Shown: in pieces, positions 9,597-19,254 of the stretch
Layout: every line of letters begins with the position of its first letter
Position numbering within the stretch: the stretch's first letter is position 1
Assembly: GCF_001591265.1 (NCBI RefSeq)
Contig: NZ_BCUL01000004.1
Location: 62,001-126,000 of the forward strand
Direction of reading: 5' to 3'
DNA: 64,000 nucleotides
DNA from: Moraxella atlantae NBRC 14588
GTDB lineage: Bacteria; Pseudomonadota; Gammaproteobacteria; Pseudomonadales; Moraxellaceae
The notes under the pieces: generated by a model
The model's input: the letters and a program-made list of their open reading frames with translations, nothing else
Database searches by the model: none
What the model was told of the DNA's origin: nothing
Program-made: the position numbers and the translations under genes

Positions 9597-10889
9597 ATGT
9601 CGGACAATAACACCGCCACGTCGGCCGCTACCTTGCAAGTCGATGGCAAAGACTACGAACTACCTATTATTGAAGGCACGCTTGGCAACCCTGTGCTAGA
9701 TATTAAAGGCGTGCAACAAGCAGGCTACTGGTCGTACGACCCAGGGTTTATGGCGACTGCTGCCGTTGAATCAAAAATCACTTATATTGATGGTGAAAAA
9801 GGCGTGTTGTTGTATCGCGGGTATCCCATTGAACAGCTTGCTGATCAAGCTGAATATTTGGAAGTCTGCTACGCGCTATTGCATGGCGAATTGCCAACCG
9901 CTGAGCAAAAAGCTGATTTTTATGATAAAGTTAGCACGCACTCGATGGTCAATGATCAGCTGCGTAAGTTTTTTGAAGGTTTCCGCCGTGACGCGCACCC
10001 CATGGCGATCATGGTCGGTGTGATGGGCGCATTATCAGCGTTTTATCACAATAACTTGGATGTCAGCAAAGAAGATCACCGCGAAATTACAGCAATTCGC
10101 TTGATTGCTAAAGTACCTACCATTGCGGCAATGTCGTATAAATATAGCCAAGGTCAGCCGTTTATGTACCCACGCAATGACTTAAGCTATGCTGAAAACT
10201 TCTTGTATATGATGTTTGCCACCCCCGCAGACGTAGACTATAAAGTTAATCCAATCCTTGCCAAAGCAATGGATAAGATTTTCACCCTGCACGCCGATCA
10301 TGAGCAAAACGCATCAACCTCAACCGTACGCCTAGCAGGTTCTACAGGTGCTAATCCTTATGCGTGTATCGCAGCAGGTATCGCTGCATTGTGGGGACCT
10401 GCACACGGTGGGGCTAACGAAGCGGTATTGCAAATGCTAGATGAGATCGGCAGCGTTGAGAATGTCGATGACTTCATGGAAAAAGTTAAGCGCAAAGAAG
10501 TCAAGTTGATGGGCTTTGGTCACCGCGTTTATAAAAACTTCGACCCACGCGCGCGCGTGATGAAAGAAACATGTGATGAAGTGCTTGGCGCATTGGGTAT
10601 CAATGATCCGCAGCTTGAACTGGCGATGAAACTTGAGCAAATCGCTTTGAATGATCCGTACTTCATCGAGCGTAATTTGTATCCAAACGTTGATTTTTAT
10701 TCAGGTATTATCCTAAAAGCCATCGGTATTCCAACGTCGATGTTTACCGTGATTTTTGCCTTGGCGCGTACTGCAGGTTGGATTAGCCACTGGATCGAGA
10801 TGCACTCAGCACCGTACAAAATCGGTCGTCCACGTCAGCTTTACACAGGACCTACCCAACGCGACTTTGTACCTGTCGAACAACGCTAA
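9597..10889 (+). CDS. gltA: Citrate synthase
   Basis: 430 aa, the length of type II (hexameric, Gram-negative) citrate synthases. Conserved blocks include [14 protein letters not shown], the catalytic-region [45 protein letters not shown] and the C-terminal RPRQLYTG. It condenses acetyl-CoA and oxaloacetate at the entry of the TCA cycle. A strong SD (AGGAAAGGA) precedes the ATG, and an intrinsic terminator follows 23 bp after the stop. Confidence 0.98.
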   Translation: MSDNNTATSAATLQVDGKDYELPIIEGTLGNPVLDIKGVQQAGYWSYDPGFMATAAVESKITYIDGEKGVLLYRGYPIEQLADQAEYLEVCYALLHGELPTAEQKADFYDKVSTHSMVNDQLRKFFEGFRRDAHPMAIMVGVMGALSAFYHNNLDVSKEDHREITAIRLIAKVPTIAAMSYKYSQGQPFMYPRNDLSYAENFLYMMFATPADVDYKVNPILAKAMDKIFTLHADHEQNASTSTVRLAGSTGANPYACIAAGIAALWGPAHGGANEAVLQMLDEIGSVENVDDFMEKVKRKEVKLMGFGHRVYKNFDPRARVMKETCDEVLGALGINDPQLELAMKLEQIALNDPYFIERNLYPNVDFYSGIILKAIGIPTSMFTVIFALARTAGWISHWIEMHSAPYKIGRPRQLYTGPTQRDFVPVEQR

Positions 10890-10912
10890 TTTATATTGGA
10901 TGTACGCAAAAG

Positions 10913-10938
10913 CCCAACCATTTGTGTTGGGTTTTTTT
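10913..10938 (+). terminator. gltA terminator
   Basis: CCCAAC-catttgt-GTTGGG stem-loop followed by seven T residues, 23 bp downstream of the gltA stop. Confidence 0.85.
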
Positions 10939-10989
10939 ATGCATAATACTACTGTCTGCTTGCCAGCATGCTACAATTTAGCCCATCAT

Positions 10990-11053
10990 TTTAGTGTTTA
11001 ACCATTTTAGTGTTTAACCAATTTAGTGTTTAACCAATTTAGTGTTTAACCAA
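10990..11053. repeat. Tandem repeat, four copies of a 16-bp unit
   Basis: Four consecutive copies of TTTAGTGTTTAACCA plus one variable base (T or A), starting at 10990, 11006, 11022 and 11038. The array ends 9 bp before the ispE start codon and so forms its 5' leader. Copy-number change would alter the leader length. Confidence 0.9.
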
Positions 11054-11061
11054 TATTTGCC

Positions 11062-12015
11062 ATGAATACCTACCGTGTGTCCTGCCCCGCCAAAATCAAT
11101 CTGTTTTTACATATCACAGGTAAACGTGCCGATGGCTACCACAATTTACAAACTGTGTTTCGGCTGATTGATTTGTGTGACACCTTGATTGCGAGCGTTT
11201 CAGCTGCCCAGCGTACCATACGACAAGATACTGCTGCGCTAGACGTGCTAGATTTTGTTAGCCTAACTTGTGACACGCCGATTACTGACAATATCCGCAA
11301 TAATCTAATCATCAAAGCCGCTGCTGCTCTATTGGCACACGCTTATCAGACTTTATCACCCGATCAAATCGCCACATTACCTGCGATCAATCTACACCTT
11401 AGCAAACGCATCCCAATGGGCGCAGGGTTAGGTGGTGGATCATCAGATTGTGCCAGTGCACTGCGCTTACTCAACACAATTTGGCAACTACAGCTATCTA
11501 GTACGCAATTACAAGCCATCGGGGCTAAGCTTGGCGCAGATGTGCCCATTTTTATTTTTGGGCAAGATGCAATTGCACAAGGTATTGGTGAGCAGCTCAC
11601 GTCGATTGACTTACCGCCACAGCGTTTTTTATTATTGATGCCTGATGATCACATCAACACCGCGCGCCTTTTTGCCCACAGCGATTTGCGGCGCAACTGT
11701 CCAACGCTGTTACTTCACGATATTGACCAACGCCAAGCTGATTACTTAGACCACATGAACGCACCGTTTGGTAACGTGTTTGAGCCTGTTGTCAGCCAGT
11801 TATCGCGACCTGTGCAGACGGCACTAAACTACTTGCAAATATTGAGTGCAACCACCCAAACCACCGCTCGCTTGACAGGTTCAGGCGGTAGCGTGTTTTT
11901 GCCTTTACCAAAAGGTATTGACAACCATACCCTACAAAATTGGCAACAGCGCGCACCCTGCCGTGCTATTGTGGTGCATACACCAGACGCTACGCCACTT
12001 ATTGAAAAAATTTGA
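11062..12015 (+). CDS. ispE: 4-diphosphocytidyl-2-C-methyl-D-erythritol kinase
   Basis: 317 aa GHMP kinase of the non-mevalonate isoprenoid pathway. The N-terminus PAKINLFLHITGKRADGYH is the IspE signature, PMGAGLGGGSSDCA is the GHMP ATP-binding loop (about residues 115-128), and TGSGGSVFLP is the C-terminal GHMP motif. It phosphorylates CDP-ME at the 2-hydroxyl. The usual neighbours lolB and prs are represented here by downstream tRNA-Gln and prs. The leader is a 16-bp tandem array. Confidence 0.96.
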   Translation: MNTYRVSCPAKINLFLHITGKRADGYHNLQTVFRLIDLCDTLIASVSAAQRTIRQDTAALDVLDFVSLTCDTPITDNIRNNLIIKAAAALLAHAYQTLSPDQIATLPAINLHLSKRIPMGAGLGGGSSDCASALRLLNTIWQLQLSSTQLQAIGAKLGADVPIFIFGQDAIAQGIGEQLTSIDLPPQRFLLLMPDDHINTARLFAHSDLRRNCPTLLLHDIDQRQADYLDHMNAPFGNVFEPVVSQLSRPVQTALNYLQILSATTQTTARLTGSGGSVFLPLPKGIDNHTLQNWQQRAPCRAIVVHTPDATPLIEKI

Positions 12016-12034
12016 TTTATTTTCACCAAAAGTC

Positions 12035-12062
12035 TTGCTTTTTAAAAATTTTCGGCTAAAAT
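12035..12062 (+). promoter_or_regulatory. Promoter of first tRNA-Gln
   Basis: TTGCTT (12035-12040), 16-bp spacer, TAAAAT (12057-12062). It ends 13 bp before the mature tRNA 5' end. Confidence 0.55.
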
Positions 12063-12075
12063 AACGCTTCTAAAT

Positions 12076-12151
12076 AGGGGTATCGCCAAGTTGGTAAGGC
12101 ATCAGGTTTTGATCCTGACATCCGTTGGTTCGAGTCCAGCTACCCCTGCCA
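12076..12151 (+). tRNA. glnT: tRNA-Gln (anticodon TTG), copy 1
   Basis: 76 nt with encoded CCA. Acceptor AGGGGTA pairs with TACCCCT; the anticodon stem-loop TCAGG-TTTTGAT-CCTGA gives anticodon TTG; the T arm is GTTGG-TTCGAGT-CCAGC. Identical to the copy at 12289. The gene symbol is only nominal. Confidence 0.97.
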
Positions 12152-12201
12152 TCTTCTTTAGGTTTTTGTCATAGCGTGTTTAAATTTAATCACGATAGAA
12201 A

Positions 12202-12230
12202 TTGACAAAACCCTGCAAAATCGGTATAGT
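12202..12230 (+). promoter_or_regulatory. Promoter of second tRNA-Gln
   Basis: A perfect -35 TTGACA (12202-12207), 17-bp spacer and TATAGT -10 (12225-12230), lying between the two tRNA genes. Copy 2 can therefore be transcribed independently of copy 1. Confidence 0.85.
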
Positions 12231-12288
12231 GCGCAGCGTAAGATTGCCATCTTAGTTAGTCACTGAACTAGCTTTGCAGCCGAGCTTT

Positions 12289-12364
12289 AGGGGTATCGCC
12301 AAGTTGGTAAGGCATCAGGTTTTGATCCTGACATCCGTTGGTTCGAGTCCAGCTACCCCTGCCA
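12289..12364 (+). tRNA. tRNA-Gln (anticodon TTG), copy 2
   Basis: 76 nt, base-for-base identical to copy 1 including CCA. Flanking sequences differ, and a T-rich tract follows the CCA (terminator-like). Confidence 0.97.
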
Positions 12365-12549
12365 TTTTTTATTTTACTCTATCATAGTGACCTATGTTTT
12401 TCTGATGATGGGGTAAACATCGATTAAATCGTGATACCTAGATATTGCTATACCCTTCAAAATATGCCAAAGCGCGTTGTTTGATGGGTATTTTTGTTTT
12501 GGTAAAACGAGTTGGATCGTATGACTTGCAGCCGTGATAGGAAATAGCT

Positions 12550-13512
12550 ATGCCGTATTTAGCGATTTTTACGGGCAATGCCCACCCCGAATTGGCAAAA
12601 AACGTCACCAATCACTTGCATATTCCACTGGGGCGTGCGGATGTGACGCGCTTTTCGGATGGTGAAATCGCGGTTGAAATACAAGAAAACGTACGCGGTA
12701 AAGATGTCTTTATTTTGCAATCTACCTGCGCACCTACCAATGACAATTTGATGGAATTAATGGTGATGGCAGATGCGCTGCGTCGTGCCAGTGCAGGACG
12801 AATCACGGCGGTGATGCCATATTTTGGCTATGCGCGTCAAGATCGCCGCCCACGCTCAGCACGGGTGCCTATTTCTGCCAAAGTCGTTGCCGATATGCTC
12901 AACATCGTTAGTATTGACCGCGTGGTAACGGTGGACTTGCACTCTGATCAGATCCAAGGTTTTTTTGACATTCCCGTTGATAACATTTACGGCACACCTG
13001 TGCTATTCAAAGATTTGCGCCAACAGCATTATGAAAACTTGATGGTGGTGTCACCTGACGTTGGCGGTGTGGTGCGTGCGCGTGCCATGGCAAAATCGCT
13101 GGGCGATGCAGACATGGCAATCATCGATAAACGCCGTGCGCGCGCCAATGAGTCGCAAGTGATGCATATCATCGGTGATGTGGAAGACCGCGACTGTGTG
13201 ATCATCGATGATATGGTCGATACCGCAGGTACGCTGTGCAAAGCTGCTGCTGCCCTCAAAGAAAACGGTGCGCGCCGTGTGGTGGGCTATATCACCCACC
13301 CTGTGCTATCGGGTAAGGCAATTGAAACAATTAGCGCGTCTTATTTGGACGAAATCGTCGTGACTGACACCATTCCATTATCGCCTGCTGCCCAAGCGTG
13401 TGACAAAATCCGTCAGGTCACTATTGCGCCGATGTTGGCAGAAGCATTGCGTCGTATCAATAACGAAGAGTCACTCAGCGCGATGTTTGATATTTTTGAT
13501 ATGAATTTCTAA
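12550..13512 (+). CDS. prs: Ribose-phosphate pyrophosphokinase
   Basis: 320 aa, standard for class I PRPP synthetase. Visible motifs: [16 protein letters not shown] near the N-terminus, [20 protein letters not shown] (ATP and catalytic flexible loop), [15 protein letters not shown] (Mg/ribose-5-phosphate region) and [14 protein letters not shown] (PRPP-binding loop). It makes PRPP from ribose 5-phosphate and ATP for nucleotide, histidine and NAD synthesis. The placement after ispE and tRNA-Gln and before rplY-pth is common in gamma-proteobacteria. Confidence 0.98.
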   Translation: MPYLAIFTGNAHPELAKNVTNHLHIPLGRADVTRFSDGEIAVEIQENVRGKDVFILQSTCAPTNDNLMELMVMADALRRASAGRITAVMPYFGYARQDRRPRSARVPISAKVVADMLNIVSIDRVVTVDLHSDQIQGFFDIPVDNIYGTPVLFKDLRQQHYENLMVVSPDVGGVVRARAMAKSLGDADMAIIDKRRARANESQVMHIIGDVEDRDCVIIDDMVDTAGTLCKAAAALKENGARRVVGYITHPVLSGKAIETISASYLDEIVVTDTIPLSPAAQACDKIRQVTIAPMLAEALRRINNEESLSAMFDIFDMNF

Positions 13513-13625
13513 TAAGATTTACAATTTTTTGCCATTTTTGTTAGATATTATGAATAAATATATAGTTTTATCTGACTAAAAATGGCAACAGGTAGTATTG
13601 GTCGCAAATACTGCCCGTTTGATGT

Positions 13626-13665
13626 ATCACCAGACTGGTAACGATGGTTTGGTGATTTATTTTTT
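13626..13665 (+). terminator. Possible terminator or attenuator before rplY
   Basis: ATCACCA (13626-13632) and TGGTGAT (13650-13656) form a stem followed by TTATTTTTT. It lies about 114 bp after prs and only about 20 bp before the L25 start, so it either ends prs transcription or forms part of an L25 leader. The L25 Shine-Dalgarno (AAAGGAA) follows directly. Confidence 0.45.
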
Positions 13666-13685
13666 ACCAGCAAAGGAATTTTTCC

Positions 13686-14414
13686 ATGAGCCAACAAGAT
13701 TTTACGCTAAACGCTGTCGTGCGTAGCGACGATCAGCAAGGTAAAGGTGCGAGCCGCCGCCTGCGTAAGCAAAACCTCGTGCCTGCTATCGTATACGGTG
13801 CAGACAAAGAGCCACTATCAGTGTCTTTGCGCTACAATGAGTTGATTAAATCGCTACAAAACGAAGCGTTTTTCTCACACATTTTGACTATCAACGTTGA
13901 AGGTCAAGAAGCTGAAGAAGTTATCATCAAAGCGTTGCAACGTCATCCTGCCAAAAACACCCCAATGCATGCTGATTTTCAGCGTATTGTTCGTGGTCAG
14001 GCCATGAACGTGACTGTACCTCTACATTATGTGGGTATTGAAGACGCACCAGGTACCAAAGAAGGCGGTATCTTCGTTTCAAACGCAACTGATCTTGAAA
14101 TCACCTGTATCCCATCGAAAATTCCTGAATTTATCAGCATCGATGTATCAGGCATGGCAGTGGGCGATTCAATTCACTTGATGGATATCAACATGCCTGA
14201 AGGCGTGGCCATTCGTGAATTGGAAGTTGAAGAGCCATTCAACCGTACTGTTGCAACCATGCAAGCACCAACGCTTGAGCCTGTTGAAGAGCCTATTGAG
14301 CCTGAAGAGCACGAAGAAGGTGCAGGTACTCGCTCAACTGAAGATGATGAAGAAGCGCGTAAGGTACAAGCTCAAGACGATACGCATGACGCGCCTAAGA
14401 GCGATGACGAGTAA
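13686..14414 (+). CDS. rplY: 50S ribosomal protein L25/general stress protein Ctc
   Basis: 242 aa, the long L25/Ctc form. An N-terminal 5S-rRNA-binding domain (about 1-95; GKGASRRLRKQNLVPAIVYG) is followed by a CTC beta domain (about 95-190), and the last 45 residues are an acidic, Glu/Asp-rich tail. It binds 5S rRNA in the large subunit. The adjacent downstream pth is the usual partner of ctc-type L25 genes. Confidence 0.95.
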   Translation: MSQQDFTLNAVVRSDDQQGKGASRRLRKQNLVPAIVYGADKEPLSVSLRYNELIKSLQNEAFFSHILTINVEGQEAEEVIIKALQRHPAKNTPMHADFQRIVRGQAMNVTVPLHYVGIEDAPGTKEGGIFVSNATDLEITCIPSKIPEFISIDVSGMAVGDSIHLMDINMPEGVAIRELEVEEPFNRTVATMQAPTLEPVEEPIEPEEHEEGAGTRSTEDDEEARKVQAQDDTHDAPKSDDE

Positions 14415-14437
14415 TTGCGTGTTTGTTTGATATTGTG

Positions 14438-15049
14438 ATGAAATCCATGTCCGATCGGTCTAACACATCGCCTAATCTTAAGCTCATCGTTGGATTAGGC
14501 AATCCCGGTGCACAGTACGCCCAAACGCGGCATAATGCAGGTTTTTGGTTGGTTCAGCGTATTGCCGATGAGTATGGCATCAAGCTTAGCCAAGACAAGA
14601 AGTTTCACGGTTTAGTCGGACGTGGGCAAGTGGCAGGCCACGAGGTGCGCCTGCTGCTACCAGCTACTTTTATGAATGCGTCGGGGCAATCGGTGTGCCC
14701 GCTTAGCCAGTTTTTTGCTATCCCACCCAATCAGATTTTAATTGCCCATGATGAGCTAGATTTGCCTGTCGGGCGAGTTCGTTTGAAGCTTGGCGGTGGA
14801 CACGGCGGTCATAATGGGCTGCGTGATATCATGCCATGTTTGGGAGCAGATTTTTATCGTTTGCGTTTAGGGATTGGACATCCTGGGCACAAATCATTGG
14901 TCGTGGGTTATGTGATGAGCGCGCCAACATCGGATGAACGCATTGTGCTTGAACGTATGTTAGACGCTACCATGCAAGAACTGCCCGATTTAGTCGCTGG
15001 CAATATTGCATCTGCGCAACAAACGCTGCATGGCTTTGCTGCTGAATAA
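14438..15049 (+). CDS. pth: Peptidyl-tRNA hydrolase
   Basis: About 203 aa from the ATG at 14438. An in-frame TTG at 14423 and ATG at 14447 are alternatives, and none has a strong SD. Signature LIVGLGNPGAQYAQTRHNAG contains the catalytic His of TRHNAGFW (about H32); HDELDLPVGRVRLKLGGGHG and GHNGLRDI form the rest of the active-site cleft. It releases tRNA from peptidyl-tRNA that dissociates from the ribosome. It follows rplY by only 23 bp and is probably co-transcribed. Confidence 0.95.
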   Translation: MKSMSDRSNTSPNLKLIVGLGNPGAQYAQTRHNAGFWLVQRIADEYGIKLSQDKKFHGLVGRGQVAGHEVRLLLPATFMNASGQSVCPLSQFFAIPPNQILIAHDELDLPVGRVRLKLGGGHGGHNGLRDIMPCLGADFYRLRLGIGHPGHKSLVVGYVMSAPTSDERIVLERMLDATMQELPDLVAGNIASAQQTLHGFAAE

Positions 15050-15203
15050 TTTTCTGTACTATCTTATTTAATTTGTCCAGATCTAGTTTGCCCAAGTCTT
15101 GATTTTTACCCAATTAGGTCTTACCTAGCAATCAAATCTAGGCGTTGCGCCTTATTCGTTCTATCCAATGGGACACCTTTGTTCTACTATCTAGGAATTT
15201 GCC

Positions 15204-15584
15204 ATGTTATTGACGATGTTAAAAGCCAAGCTTCATCGAGCACGTGTGACGCATTGTGAGCTGCATTATGAGGGTTCATGTGGTATTGATAGCGAGCTAT
15301 TGGACTTGGCAGGTATTCGCGAAAATGAATCCATCGATATTTACAACGTGACCAATGGCAAGCGTTTTCGTACTTATGCTATCCGTGCTGAGGCAGGCTC
15401 AAAAATGATTTCGCTCAATGGTGCAGCGGCACACATGGCAGACTTAGATGATATCGTCATTATCGCCGCTTATGCACAGATGGATGAGCAAGAGGCGGAT
15501 ACGCACCAGCCGCGTTTGGTATATCTTGGTGAAGGCAATGTGGTTAAAGATACGGCAAACGTGATTCCTGTGCAAGTGTCATAA
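15204..15584 (+). CDS. panD: Aspartate 1-decarboxylase proenzyme
   Basis: 126 aa. The N-terminal [17 protein letters not shown] and the self-cleavage site YEGSC (Gly24-Ser25, Ser25 becoming the pyruvoyl group) are diagnostic. [13 protein letters not shown] and [17 protein letters not shown] follow. It makes beta-alanine for pantothenate/CoA. In enterobacteria PanD maturation needs PanZ, a GNAT-fold protein; a GNAT-like protein of similar size is encoded at 21843 in this window, but no link is proven. A terminator follows. Confidence 0.96.
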   Translation: MLLTMLKAKLHRARVTHCELHYEGSCGIDSELLDLAGIRENESIDIYNVTNGKRFRTYAIRAEAGSKMISLNGAAAHMADLDDIVIIAAYAQMDEQEADTHQPRLVYLGEGNVVKDTANVIPVQVS

Positions 15585-15616
15585 CTTATGGCGTTATCGC
15601 AAAATATGCAGTGCTC

Positions 15617-15649
15617 AAAAAGCAGCTCACCGTCAAAGCTGCTTTTTTT
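15617..15649 (+). terminator. panD terminator
   Basis: AAAGCAGCT ... AGCTGCTTT stem (15619-15627 with 15637-15645) followed by a T-run. Confidence 0.85.
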
Positions 15650-15683
15650 ACGTATATCAACAGCCATGCTGTAGCGTAGCCAA

Positions 15684-15717
15684 TAAAAAAACGCTTTCGT
15701 GATGAAAGCGTTTTTTT
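15684..15717 (-). terminator. sodB terminator (bidirectional shape)
   Basis: AAAAAAACGCTTTC-gtgat-GAAAGCGTTTTTTT, a perfect stem flanked by A and T tracts. It lies 17 bp past the sodB stop on the minus strand and could also act on panD read-through. Confidence 0.85.
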
Positions 15718-15734
15718 GATCATTTAACAAGTGA

Positions 15735-16361
15735 TTATTCTTCTACACCTGCTGATCTTTCGTGATATTTAGCATTGGCATATTCCCAATTTACCAAATT
15801 ATCTAGGAATGTATCAACATAGTCAGGGCGACGGTTGCGATAGTCGATGTAATAAGCGTGTTCCCACACATCGCAAGTCAAGACGGCAACTTTGCCATGT
15901 ACCATCGGTGTATCGGCGTTAGAAGTTTTCATGATTGATAGTTTGCCGCCTTCACTGTCAGCAACCAACCATGCCCAACCTGAACCAAATTGACTAACCG
16001 CCGCGTTTTTAAATTCTTCACGGAATTTGGCATACGAGCCAAATGCTTCGTTGATTTTATCTTTTAGTTCACCTGTTGGCTCACCGCCACCGTTTGGCGT
16101 CATGCTGTTCCAGTAGAAGGTGTGGTTCCACACTTGTGCCGCTTGGTTAAAAATAGCGGTTTTGCTATCATCTTTGGCGCTGGCTTTGATGATTTCATCA
16201 AGCTCTTTGCCTTCTAAACCTGAACCAGGTAGCAACTCGTTTAGTTTATTGACGTAGGCTGCGTGGTGTTTGTCATGGTGAAATTCTAAAGTTTCGGCGC
16301 TGATATGTGGTTCTAGTGCGTCTTTACTGTAAGGTAGGTCTGGTAGGGTAACTTGTGACAT
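15735..16361 (-). CDS. sodB: Superoxide dismutase [Fe]
   Basis: 208 aa from the ATG at 16361, preceded by AAGGA at good spacing; a longer in-frame start is less likely. The chain opens LPDLPYSKDALEPHIS; metal ligands lie in HHDKHHAAYV, NQAAQVWNHTFYW and DVWEHAYYIDYRNRRPDY. AAQVWNHTFYW and FGSGWAWLV are typical of the iron rather than the manganese enzyme. Cytoplasmic. A perfect 12-bp palindrome lies about 70 bp upstream. Confidence 0.95.
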   Translation of the reverse strand: MSQVTLPDLPYSKDALEPHISAETLEFHHDKHHAAYVNKLNELLPGSGLEGKELDEIIKASAKDDSKTAIFNQAAQVWNHTFYWNSMTPNGGGEPTGELKDKINEAFGSYAKFREEFKNAAVSQFGSGWAWLVADSEGGKLSIMKTSNADTPMVHGKVAVLTCDVWEHAYYIDYRNRRPDYVDTFLDNLVNWEYANAKYHERSAGVEE

Positions 16362-16430
16362 AATTTTTTCCTTAACGTTGGCTAAATAACTACTCAATGG
16401 CTATTATTTAAGAAAATTTTTGACTTTAAC

Positions 16431-16461
16431 ATAATTCACTGAGCAGATATCAGTGAATTAT
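16431..16461. promoter_or_regulatory. Perfect inverted repeat upstream of sodB
   Basis: ATAATTCACTGA-gcagata-TCAGTGAATTAT, a perfect 12-bp inverted repeat 70-100 bp upstream of the sodB start and 137 bp downstream of the antiporter stop. There is no U-run on either side, so an operator seems more likely than a terminator. Confidence 0.5.
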
Positions 16462-16597
16462 TGGGTAATAAAATAGCAAATTTTGCCGTCTCTTGTGTTG
16501 TGGTTTGGTAGGCGAAAGTTTATCAAACGCAACGGTGATATGCACGACTTAACCCGACGTAAAAACTTGAGCCAGACGGTTTTTCATCAAAAATTTT

Positions 16598-18037
16598 TTA
16601 ACCAAATAATAGCGTAATCGCAATGTACACTGCTGCACCTGCTAGGTAGCCCACCAATGCCAACCAAGCGATTTTTTTGAGATACCAACCAAACGAGATG
16701 TTCTCCATGCCCATCGCGGCAACGCCTGCTGCCGAGCCAATGATCAAGCAGCTGCCACCTGTGCCTGCACAATACGCCAAAAACTTCCAAAATACCCCGT
16801 CATGGCTAAATATGGCAAGCCGCGCTGCCTCCGCGCCCGTGGCTTGGGCAATGGTGGCATCAGTAGCCAACGGATACATATTCATCGCGCCTGCCACAAG
16901 CGGCACGTTATCAACCAGTGAGGACAGCAGACCAATCAGCATGTTGATGACGTAAATGTTACCAAAATGCCCATCAAGCCACGCGGCAACATCGGCCAAA
17001 ATACCTGCTGTCGCCAATGCCCCGACTGCCAGCAAAATCCCCAAGAAAAATAAAATACTGGGCATATCAACGCGCTTTAATACACCCTCGATACCGATGC
17101 GCTCTTTGATATAGTCATCTTGTTGGCGGTGGGTTAATGCCGCAACCATCCAGACAATGCTAAGCCCGAACAGCACGCCCATATACGGCGGTAAATGGGT
17201 GGCGGTTTTGAACACGGGCACAAATGCCAACGCACCTAGCCCCAGTGCTAAAATACCGCGGCGCAGCGTGGGGCTGATACTGGCTTGAATCTCGTCATGA
17301 ATATCGACTCTAAGCGCGTGGATTTGCTTGGGCATGGGGTCGGTATTGGGGTCGATGTTTGCCAAGGCAGGGGTATGACGGCTTGAGGCGTGAGCAGTCA
17401 GTGGGCTAAAGGTGCGCCCTTTAAACTTCATGCTAAGCAATGCCATCGGCACCATCGCACAGACCAAACTTGGCAACAACACATCGCGCATGATGCCAAG
17501 TGCGCTGATTTGTCCGCCAATCCACAACATGGTGGTGGTGACATCGCCGATCGGTGACCACGCGCCGCCCGCGTTGGCTGCAATGACAACCAGCCCTGCA
17601 AAGTACCAACGCAGTTCTTTGTCATCAATTAGCTTGGCAACCAGCGATATCATGACAATGGTGGTGGTCAAATTATCCAACAGCGCAGACAAGAAAAACG
17701 CCAACGTGCCGATAATCCACATCAGTTTGGTGACGCTTTGGGTGCTGATACGATCTGTGATAACGCGAAAACCGTCATGGGCATCGATCAACTCGACAAT
17801 TGTCATCGCGCCCAACAAGAAAAACAGAATTTCTGACACTTCTGCCAGATGCTCGGCAAGTTCTGCACCGATACCGTTTTGCCCTACTCCATGACCCATA
17901 CCAAACGATAACAGCACCCACAGTAGCACCGCCGTCAGTAAGGCACTGGCAGCTTTATTCACGTAAATGGTGTGCTCAAAGGCAATCGCCAAATAGCCCA
18001 ATACAAATACCGCTGCCATTAAAATCGTTAGCGACAC
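16598..18037 (-). CDS. nhaD: NhaD-type Na+/H+ antiporter
   Basis: 479 aa, hydrophobic throughout with about 11-12 predicted transmembrane segments. The start is GTG at 18037, supported by a strong AGGAGG seven bases upstream. Characteristic stretches are FFLLGAMTIVELIDAHDGF, SALLDNLTTTIVMISL, NAGGAWSPIGDVTTTMLW and SSLVDNVPLVAGAMNM. The repeated DN-x-T/P and NAGGAW-PIGD motifs are those of NhaD (arsenite-permease/ion-transporter superfamily). It would expel sodium in exchange for protons at the inner membrane. It is transcribed divergently from hisA. Confidence 0.9.
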   Translation of the reverse strand: MSLTILMAAVFVLGYLAIAFEHTIYVNKAASALLTAVLLWVLLSFGMGHGVGQNGIGAELAEHLAEVSEILFFLLGAMTIVELIDAHDGFRVITDRISTQSVTKLMWIIGTLAFFLSALLDNLTTTIVMISLVAKLIDDKELRWYFAGLVVIAANAGGAWSPIGDVTTTMLWIGGQISALGIMRDVLLPSLVCAMVPMALLSMKFKGRTFSPLTAHASSRHTPALANIDPNTDPMPKQIHALRVDIHDEIQASISPTLRRGILALGLGALAFVPVFKTATHLPPYMGVLFGLSIVWMVAALTHRQQDDYIKERIGIEGVLKRVDMPSILFFLGILLAVGALATAGILADVAAWLDGHFGNIYVINMLIGLLSSLVDNVPLVAGAMNMYPLATDATIAQATGAEAARLAIFSHDGVFWKFLAYCAGTGGSCLIIGSAAGVAAMGMENISFGWYLKKIAWLALVGYLAGAAVYIAITLLFG

Positions 18038-18275
18038 CCTTGCCTCCTAATTACTCATTGTCGGTTGGTTATGATCGGGTGGATTGCCTTACCCACGCTA
18101 GCGGTGGCTTGCTGTAACTTAATACGCCCAACTTTGCGACAATTTTGCTGGATTATTTTGCCCAAATGACGCATTATACGGTAAAACCGTTTAGCCGTGC
18201 TAGACTTGGTGCGGTTAGGTGCGTATTAAGTATTTGATTATACGTTAAAAATTTTTCATAATTAAAGGACAAGCG

Positions 18276-19010
18276 ATGACTTTGCTAATCCCTGCGATTG
18301 ACCTCAAAGACGGCAAATGCGTACGCCTTAAGCAAGGACGTATGGAAGATGACACGGTATTTAGCGATGACCCTGTGGCGATGGCAGCGCATTGGGTGAC
18401 ACAAGGTGCGCGGCGGCTGCATTTGGTGGATTTAAACGGTGCGTTTGATGGTGTGCCTGTCCATAAGTCAGTGGTGACGGCGATTGCAGCGGCGCATCCT
18501 GATTTGCCAATCCAGTTGGGCGGTGGAGTACGCAGCTTGCGTACCATCGAGCAGTATTTGGCAGCAGGGCTTAGTAGCATCATCATCGGCACCAAGGCGG
18601 TCGAACAACCTGAATTTGTCGAACAAGCTTGCCGTGAGTTTGCTGGGCATATCATCGTTGGCATTGATGCCAAAGACGGTATGGTGGCAACGCATGGCTG
18701 GGCGAATGTCACTGATACACGCGCAACCGAGCTTGCTAAACGCTTTGCCGATGCAGGCGTGTCAGCGATTGTGTATACCGATATTGCGCGCGATGGCATG
18801 ATGCAGGGCGTAAATGTTGAGCAAACCGTGGGCTTGGCGCAAGCGTGTGGGCTGCCTGTGATCGCATCGGGCGGGGTGACAGATTTGGGCGATATCGAGC
18901 GGCTGCTGCCATATCGCGCGCATTTGGCAGGAATTATCACGGGACGGGCGATTTATGAGGGCTCGTTAGATATCAAGCAAGCGCAGGCGTTGTTGGATAG
19001 CGCGCAGTAA
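18276..19010 (+). CDS. hisA: Phosphoribosyl isomerase HisA (ProFAR isomerase)
   Basis: 244 aa TIM barrel. The opening [19 protein letters not shown] contains the catalytic Asp (about D9), and [13 protein letters not shown] contains the second catalytic Asp. Phosphate-binding loops QLGGGVRS and [11 protein letters not shown] are present. It isomerises ProFAR to PRFAR in histidine biosynthesis. It stands alone here, without hisF/hisH neighbours. AAGGACAAGCG before the ATG is a good SD. Confidence 0.97.
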   Translation: MTLLIPAIDLKDGKCVRLKQGRMEDDTVFSDDPVAMAAHWVTQGARRLHLVDLNGAFDGVPVHKSVVTAIAAAHPDLPIQLGGGVRSLRTIEQYLAAGLSSIIIGTKAVEQPEFVEQACREFAGHIIVGIDAKDGMVATHGWANVTDTRATELAKRFADAGVSAIVYTDIARDGMMQGVNVEQTVGLAQACGLPVIASGGVTDLGDIERLLPYRAHLAGIITGRAIYEGSLDIKQAQALLDSAQ

Positions 19011-19254
19011 TTGGTTAAGCTGGACGCGTTTGTTATTGTGTCCTACCATGAATGCGCCGCGCGTTACCAACCACTGGCTGGTGGTATACACTCAACGCAT
19101 ATCTATTGCAAAGGCTACCGCGATTGCAAGGTAAGGCTTGATTTGGGGCTGGTGCAGCAGCCCTACGATGATAAACTCAAGCTACGTCATCTTATGAGCT
19201 ACTTTGCCTAAAAAGCCAGGCAGAATTGTTTGGCTAAATACGTGACTGATCTGC

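Noticed and set aside
19011-19211. 66-codon plus-strand ORF following hisA
   Set aside because: Begins directly at the hisA stop, no SD, odd composition, no recognisable motif.
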